Source: JAZKHT01 sp040385245 (GTDB taxonomy: Bacteria; Pseudomonadota; Alphaproteobacteria; Rhodobacterales; Rhodobacteraceae). From it: a DNA stretch of 64,000 nt. The DNA lies in NCBI GenBank assembly GCA_040385245.1, contig JAZKHT010000007.1, forward strand, positions 1 through 64,000, written 5' to 3'. Numbering within the stretch: position 1 is the stretch's first letter; each line of letters begins with the position of its first letter. Shown one piece after another: positions 59,406-64,000 of this stretch. The translations under genes and the position numbers were made by a program. Below the pieces are notes generated by a model, which was not told the DNA's origin, searched no databases, and saw only the letters and a program-made list of their open reading frames with translations.

Positions 59406-61202
59406 ATGAAAAAGGAACATCAGTTCCACTTCTGGTACTTCGCGTTCGCCTTCATGGGGCTGTTGCTGTTTCAGGGCTGGTGGACCAACACCGCCATGAC
59501 CGAACAGATCACCTACAGCCGTTTCCTTGATCTGCTGCAGGCGGATCAGGTCGCCAGCGTGCAGGTGTCAACTGATAGGATCAACGGGCGCTACCGCGAG
59601 CCGATGGATGGGCGCAGTTTCTTTGTCACCACCATCGTTCCAAAAGACCTGTCCGACCTGCTGGCTCGGAACAAGGTGGAATTCGAAGGCACGATTGAAA
59701 ATACCTTTATCGCGCAGATCGTGTCATGGGTGGCGCCGCTGCTGCTGATCATCGGTTTCTGGATGTTTCTGGCCCCGCGATTGGCCGAACGGCAGGGCGG
59801 GTTGATGAGCGTGGGAAAATCGCACGCCAAGGTTTATGTCGAAACCGATACCGGCGTGACCTTCGACGATGTGGCCGGCGTGGACGAGGCGAAGGCCGAG
59901 TTGAAAGAGATCGTCGATTTCCTGAAAGACCCGCAGAAGTATGGCCGCTTGGGTGCCCATATCCCCAAAGGCATCCTGCTGGTCGGTCCACCGGGCACGG
60001 GCAAGACCCTGTTCGCCCGCGCCGTGGCGGGCGAAGCGAAGGTGCCGTTCTTTTCCATCTCGGGTTCGGAATTTGTGGAAATGTTCGTAGGCGTCGGGGC
60101 CGCACGGGTGCGCGACCTGTTCGATCAGGCGCGCAAAGCCGCCCCCTGCATCATTTTTATCGACGAACTGGACGCCTTGGGTCGCAGGCGCGGAACGGGC
60201 GGGTTTGGCGGGCATGACGAAAAGGAACAGACGCTGAACCAGCTTTTGTCCGAACTGGACGGCTTCGACCCGCGCGAGGGGATCGTTCTGCTTGCCGCCA
60301 CCAACCGGCCCGAAATCCTTGACCCTGCCTTGCTGCGGGCGGGCCGGTTTGACCGGCAGATCGTGGTGGATCGCCCCGACCGTGGCGGCCGGGCCGCCAT
60401 CCTGCGGGTGCATCTGAAAAAGGTGAAAGTCGCCAAGGGATTGAATATTGACGAAATCGCCGCTCTGACGCCGGGGTTCACCGGGGCCGAACTGGCCAAT
60501 CTGGTGAACGAGGCCGCCATTCACGCCACGCGCCGCAATGCGCAAAGTGTCGACATGCAGGATGTCACCGCCGCCATCGAACGCATCGTCGCTGGGATGG
60601 AGCGGAAAGGCCGGGTTCTGAACGCTACCGAACGCCACGCGGTCGCCTGCCACGAGATGGGCCACGCGCTGGCCGCAGCATCCTTGCCCGGCGCGGACCC
60701 TGTGCAAAAGGTTTCAATCATTCCCCGGTCCATCGGGGCGCTGGGATACACGCTGACCCGCCCGACCGAGGACCGGTTTCTGATCACGAAAACCGAACTC
60801 GACAACCGTCTTGTCCTGCTGCTGGCCGGACGTGCGGCCGAAGAATTGACGATGGGCGAAATCTCGACCGGGGCCGCTGACGATCTGGCGCGGGCGACCG
60901 ACATTGCCCGGCAGATCGCCACCCGTTATGGTATGTATCCCGCCTTGGGCCAATCCGTGCTGGAACAGGAACGGGGCAGCTTTCTGGGCGATGATTCCAT
61001 GACCTTCACCCCGCGCGACCACGCCGACGCCACCGCGCGCGAGGTCGACCTTGCCGTGCGCGACATGCTGACCGTTGCCTATGACCGCGCAAAACAGGTT
61101 CTGGCCAACCGGCGGGCCGATCTGGATGCAGGCACCGCCCTTCTGTTGGAACGCGAAACGATCACGCCGGATGATTTTCCGGCACTGCGCGCACCGATGT
61201 GA
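59406..61202 (+). CDS. ftsH: FtsH ATP-dependent zinc metalloprotease
   Basis: The product has 598 residues. Two N-terminal membrane helices (about 10-28 and 102-121) flank a periplasmic domain. The AAA module has Walker A GPPGTGKT (193-200), Walker B IIFIDELDALG and the second region of homology ending ALLRAGRFDRQ. The zinc motif HEMGH is at 416-420. It degrades membrane and regulatory proteins. It is shorter than usual FtsH (about 640), lacking a long C-terminal tail, and may be a second copy. AGG sites precede the ATG only weakly. Confidence 0.92.
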   Translation: MKKEHQFHFWYFAFAFMGLLLFQGWWTNTAMTEQITYSRFLDLLQADQVASVQVSTDRINGRYREPMDGRSFFVTTIVPKDLSDLLARNKVEFEGTIENTFIAQIVSWVAPLLLIIGFWMFLAPRLAERQGGLMSVGKSHAKVYVETDTGVTFDDVAGVDEAKAELKEIVDFLKDPQKYGRLGAHIPKGILLVGPPGTGKTLFARAVAGEAKVPFFSISGSEFVEMFVGVGAARVRDLFDQARKAAPCIIFIDELDALGRRRGTGGFGGHDEKEQTLNQLLSELDGFDPREGIVLLAATNRPEILDPALLRAGRFDRQIVVDRPDRGGRAAILRVHLKKVKVAKGLNIDEIAALTPGFTGAELANLVNEAAIHATRRNAQSVDMQDVTAAIERIVAGMERKGRVLNATERHAVACHEMGHALAAASLPGADPVQKVSIIPRSIGALGYTLTRPTEDRFLITKTELDNRLVLLLAGRAAEELTMGEISTGAADDLARATDIARQIATRYGMYPALGQSVLEQERGSFLGDDSMTFTPRDHADATAREVDLAVRDMLTVAYDRAKQVLANRRADLDAGTALLLERETITPDDFPALRAPM

Positions 61203-61415
61203 CGAACTTTCGGTCAGGAACCCTAAGACACCGCCAGATACGCGCCGAAGCGGGCTTGAAAAGACAAGGTGCGACCCACACCTAATCCACGCGGGCCGGG
61301 CCCCTCTGACGACGCATGTCGTGATGTCGGACCGCATCGAGTGCGCTCGATCCAAGCCCGGTTTCCGCAGTTCGGTGCATGGCGACAGCGCAGGAATGTC
61401 TTGACGAGGTCGCGC

Positions 61416-62411
61416 ATGGATACCCTGCTGTTTACCCTATTTCTTGGAACACCGCTTTGGCTGTGGTTCACCTTTCTGACGGTTGTGCTGATGTTGCTGG
61501 TTTTCGATCTTGGCGTTTTGAACAAGACCGACCACGAGATTGGCGTAACGGAAAGCCTGAAACTTTCCGCGTTGTACATCACCCTTGGCGTCGCTTTTGG
61601 CGGGTTCGTCTGGTTCCAACTGGGCGCACAGGCGGCGGCCGAGTACATGACGGCATTCGTTGTCGAAAAGACGCTGGCGCTGGACAACGTGTTCGTCATC
61701 GCACTGATCTTCAGCTACTTCGCCATCCCCCGCGCCTATCAGCACCGGGTGCTGTTCTGGGGTATCTTGGGCGTCATCGTGCTGCGCGGTGTGATGATTG
61801 GCGTCGGGGCGACGCTGGTCGCGGAATACGGCTGGGTGCTATATATCTTTGCGGCCTTCCTGATCTTTACCGGCATCAAGATGCTGGTCACCGACGAACA
61901 GGAAATGGACCTGAACGCCAACCCCGTGCTGCGCTTCATGCGCAGGCGGTTCCGGGTTACAGACCGTCTGCACGCATCTGATTTCTTTGTTGCGCAGGCT
62001 GACCCTGCGACGGGGCGGATGGCGCGGTACATGACGCCGCTGTTTCTGGCGCTCGTCCTGATCGAAATCGCGGATCTGGTCTTTGCCGTTGATTCCGTTC
62101 CGGCCGTTTTTGCAATCACCACCGATCCCTATATCGTCTACACCTCGAATATCTTTGCCATCCTTGGGCTGCGCGCATTGTATTTCGCATTGGCCGCAGT
62201 GCTGCATCGGTTCCACTACCTGAAATATGCGCTGGCGATCCTGCTGATCTTCATCGGGTCCAAGATATTTGTCGCCGATCTGGTGGGCTGGCAGAAATTC
62301 CCGGCGTCCTGGTCGCTGGGGATCACCTTTGCGATCCTGACGGTGGGCGTGCTGTATTCGCTGTGGCGCAGTCGGAATGACGCGCCGACTGCGGCGACGA
62401 CGGACGCCTGA
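61416..62411 (+). CDS. terC: TerC family membrane protein
   Basis: The product has 331 residues and about nine membrane helices. TerC/Alx hallmarks are EKTLALDNVFVIALIFSYFA (about 86-105) and VLIEIADLVFAVDSVPAVFA (about 212-231) with acidic residues inside helices. The family exports Mn2+ or affects tellurite resistance; the acidic helices are consistent with metal transport. GAGGT precedes the ATG at 61416. It stands alone between ftsH and a small membrane protein gene, and no Mn riboswitch was recognised upstream. Confidence 0.92.
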   Translation: MDTLLFTLFLGTPLWLWFTFLTVVLMLLVFDLGVLNKTDHEIGVTESLKLSALYITLGVAFGGFVWFQLGAQAAAEYMTAFVVEKTLALDNVFVIALIFSYFAIPRAYQHRVLFWGILGVIVLRGVMIGVGATLVAEYGWVLYIFAAFLIFTGIKMLVTDEQEMDLNANPVLRFMRRRFRVTDRLHASDFFVAQADPATGRMARYMTPLFLALVLIEIADLVFAVDSVPAVFAITTDPYIVYTSNIFAILGLRALYFALAAVLHRFHYLKYALAILLIFIGSKIFVADLVGWQKFPASWSLGITFAILTVGVLYSLWRSRNDAPTAATTDA

Positions 62412-62519
62412 CCCGGACGGTCCGCCGCGCAGGAACCAGGCGCGGCGGGCCGATCAATTGCCTTGATTTCCGGCACCACACTTGCCAAGCAGGGATCGGG
62501 CCGGGAAAGGGATTTTCAA

Positions 62520-62795
62520 GTGACCGAACTGTTCATCTCGCAATTGCTGGATCCGTTTCGCATCGGGTTGATCGTGGCGCTTGTCATCACCGCGACGCGC
62601 ACGCGCGGCGTCACCGGGACGGTTCTGCCGCTGGCGTTGGGGGTGGGATTCATCGCGCTGATGCTGCCCATGACCATGGCAGGTGCCATGGGTGAACCAT
62701 TGGTCCGTCTGGCGGGCGTGGGTGTGGTGTCAAACACCGTCTTGCTGGCCATCGTGCTGGCGGCAAGGGCTGTCTTCCTGCGGCTGCGCAGTTAG
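62520..62795 (+). CDS. Small three-helix membrane protein of unknown function
   Basis: The product has 91 residues from the GTG at 62520, preceded by AAGGGA. Three hydrophobic helices (about 13-26, 33-55 and 65-86) make up nearly all of it. It resembles no family I can name. It overlaps the convergent response-regulator gene by four bases and follows terC by about 110 bases. Confidence 0.65.
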   Translation: MTELFISQLLDPFRIGLIVALVITATRTRGVTGTVLPLALGVGFIALMLPMTMAGAMGEPLVRLAGVGVVSNTVLLAIVLAARAVFLRLRS

Positions 62796-63175
62796 GCGTC
62801 CAACTGGCGGTGAATTTCGTCGCGCAGCGCCTTCAGCTCAAACGGTTTGGTGATGAAACCGTCGGCCCCCACCTCAAAACATTTGGCGCGTTGCAGGGTC
62901 GATCCACGCGCGGTCATCATGACGACCTTGACCCCTTTCAGCGCAGGGTCGCGGCGGATGTCGCGGCAGATGTCATATCCCGACACTTCGGGCAGCATGA
63001 TATCCAGAAGAACAAGGTCGGGCGTCGTCTGGCGAATGCGGGAAATGGCGTCAGACCCACTGGCCACACGATCATGCGACAGCCCTTCGCGCAGGATGAC
63101 ATACTCCAGCGCCGCAGCAATGTTGTCTTCGTCTTCGACGACAAGCACATAGCGAAGGGCGGATTTGTCGGCCAT
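62792..63175 (-). CDS. Single-domain response regulator
   Basis: The product has 127 residues and is a stand-alone receiver. The acidic pocket is VVEDEDN (12-18), the phosphoacceptor Asp lies in LVLLDIMLPEVSGYDI (about 58), the Thr/Ser switch in VVMMTARG and the Lys in FITKPFELK. No output domain exists, so it is likely a phosphotransfer intermediate or competes with a kinase's partner, as some GSR regulators do. GGGACAG precedes the ATG at 63175. Confidence 0.88.
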   Translation of the reverse strand: MADKSALRYVLVVEDEDNIAAALEYVILREGLSHDRVASGSDAISRIRQTTPDLVLLDIMLPEVSGYDICRDIRRDPALKGVKVVMMTARGSTLQRAKCFEVGADGFITKPFELKALRDEIHRQLDA

Positions 63176-63276
63176 GTCTGCCACTGTCCCGATCATCGTT
63201 ACTGAAAGAGGCGCGCGCACGGCCCCTTGCAGAATGGATGGCAAAAAAGCGAACTGTTACACGTCAGGAATAAAGA

Positions 63277-63304
63277 CAGGCCGGGGGTTTGCGCCCCCGG
63301 CCTG
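63277..63304 (-). terminator. Terminator of the MFS transporter gene
   Basis: CAGGCCGGGGG pairs with CCCCCGGCCTG around a short loop, followed on the minus strand by TCTTTATT. Confidence 0.85.
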
Positions 63305-63314
63305 ATCCGTTTCG

Positions 63315-64000
63315 TTACTTCGCCGCGTCGTCCGCGAAGATCGACTTTTTGTGCGTGCCACCCGGAACGAAGATCGTGCCGATGACAACCGTCATCAGGG
63401 CGACGACGATCGCATACCACAGACCGGCGTAGATGTTGCCGGATTGGGCCGAGATAGCGAACGCGGTCGCGGGCAGCAGACCACCGAACCAACCGTTACC
63501 GATGTGGTAGGGCAGCGACAGACCCGAGTAGCGGATCCGCGTCGGGAACAGTTCGACCAGCATCGCGGCAATCGGGCCGTACACCATCGTCACAAGGATG
63601 ATGAGGTAGGTCAGAATGGCGATGATCGTCAGTTTCTGTGCCGTAAAGATGTCGAAGAAGTTCGCGGCTTTCGCCACGGTCGTGTTGTCGGCAGCAACCA
63701 TCGGATAGCCCGCGGCGGTCAGCGCGTCGTTAACGGCTTTCTCAAACGCGGACTTGGCACCTTTGGCCGCATCCAGCGTTGCCTGTGCCGCGTCGATAGC
63801 AGCCTGATCGGTGCCAGCTTTTGCGGTTTCCAGCGCAGCCGTTGCTTCGGCGATCGCAGCGGTGTTGGCCGCAGCGTCATAGGACGGGATTTCCGTCTCG
63901 CCGATCTTGACGGTGGCAACGGTGCCAGCCGGAGCATCGACGGTGGTCGAGTTCACCGAAGTCCGCGACAGCTGCGCCTTGGCGATGTCGCAAGAGTTGG
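63315..64000 (-). CDS. MHS-type MFS transporter, C-terminal part
   Basis: Only the C-terminal about 228 residues are inside the window; the frame stays open to the right edge and the start lies beyond it. The last helices carry VELFPTRIRYSGLSLPYHIG and FGGLLPATAFAISAQ, typical of MHS-family metabolite:H+ symporters. A soluble Ala/Glu-rich insert with coiled-coil character (TAALETAKAGTDQAAIDAAQ, and following residues) precedes the helix region LTIIAILTYLIILVTMVYGP. The substrate is unknown. Confidence 0.85.
   Translation of the reverse strand, partial: NSCDIAKAQLSRTSVNSTTVDAPAGTVATVKIGETEIPSYDAAANTAAIAEATAALETAKAGTDQAAIDAAQATLDAAKGAKSAFEKAVNDALTAAGYPMVAADNTTVAKAANFFDIFTAQKLTIIAILTYLIILVTMVYGPIAAMLVELFPTRIRYSGLSLPYHIGNGWFGGLLPATAFAISAQSGNIYAGLWYAIVVALMTVVIGTIFVPGGTHKKSIFADDAAK

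Noticed and set aside
61203..61415. yybP-ykoY manganese riboswitch upstream of terC
   Set aside because: This class often precedes terC genes, but its conserved loops could not be recognised here.

Overview
The window is a GC-rich chromosomal segment of an alphaproteobacterium, most likely a marine-type member of the Rhodobacterales. The best evidence is a complete alphaproteobacterial general stress response (GSR) locus: phyR facing nepR-ecfG-sensor kinase. Around it lie many small stress genes preceded by EcfG-type promoters (GGAAC, then 17-18 bases, then GTT). No rRNA, tRNA, CRISPR array, transposase or phage gene was seen.

Layout. (1) About 0.4-9.4 kb is a GSR island: a second NepR-like protein, small membrane and stress proteins (glycine-zipper lipoprotein, DUF1328, a 22-residue peptide, LEA-like, holin-like, DUF3618, CsbD, an FMN-binding-split stress protein), an AI-2E family transporter and the phyR/nepR/ecfG/kinase core. 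(2) At 9.5-12.3 kb is a subtilase with RTX calcium-binding repeats. (3) From 12.4 to 28.2 kb a single leftward operon carries alginate-type exopolysaccharide genes in the order algD, alg8, alg44, algA, algG, algI, algJ, a Sel1 protein, algX, algF, a giant Sel1 protein, algL, preceded upstream by a LuxR-type regulator. (4) About 29.2-38.8 kb is a second GSR island of small stress genes, MgtC, an orphan HWE/HisKA_2 kinase, a Crp/Fnr regulator and a Gln/Gly-rich low-complexity protein. (5) From 38.9 to 59.3 kb is a sugar-acid catabolic region: KduD, an esterase, a CUT1 ABC transporter, an unassigned 827-residue protein, KduI, a GH105-type unsaturated uronyl hydrolase and a LacI regulator. It continues with a flavin reductase / aldo-keto reductase / SsuD-type monooxygenase trio resembling SmoA-SmoB-SmoC of sulfoquinovose desulfonation, a GntR regulator, a Gfo/Idh oxidoreductase, 6-phosphogluconate dehydrogenase, an SMP-30 lactonase, a GlcG-like protein and a gluconate-5-dehydrogenase-like SDR. 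(6) From 59.4 kb to the end are ftsH, terC, a small membrane protein, a single-domain response regulator and an incomplete MHS-type transporter.

How it works together. The two stress islands look like one EcfG regulon: 16 promoter-like sites were located by eye, several of them divergent pairs. The polysaccharide operon has every step from GDP-mannose oxidation to O-acetylation. However, several catalytic or signalling signatures typical of alginate proteins are missing (the AlgG DPHD motif, the AlgL catalytic His, the Alg44 PilZ motif, the AlgA isomerase cupin motif), and no AlgE porin is present, so the product may not be ordinary alginate. The catabolic region appears to import oligosaccharides, remove a 4,5-unsaturated uronyl end, isomerise and reduce the released deoxyketouronate, and, through the Smo-like trio, oxidatively desulfonate a sugar sulfonate, with gluconate-type side enzymes. 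The combination of uronide genes with Smo-like genes and no visible sulfoquinovosidase is the most interesting metabolic signal here.
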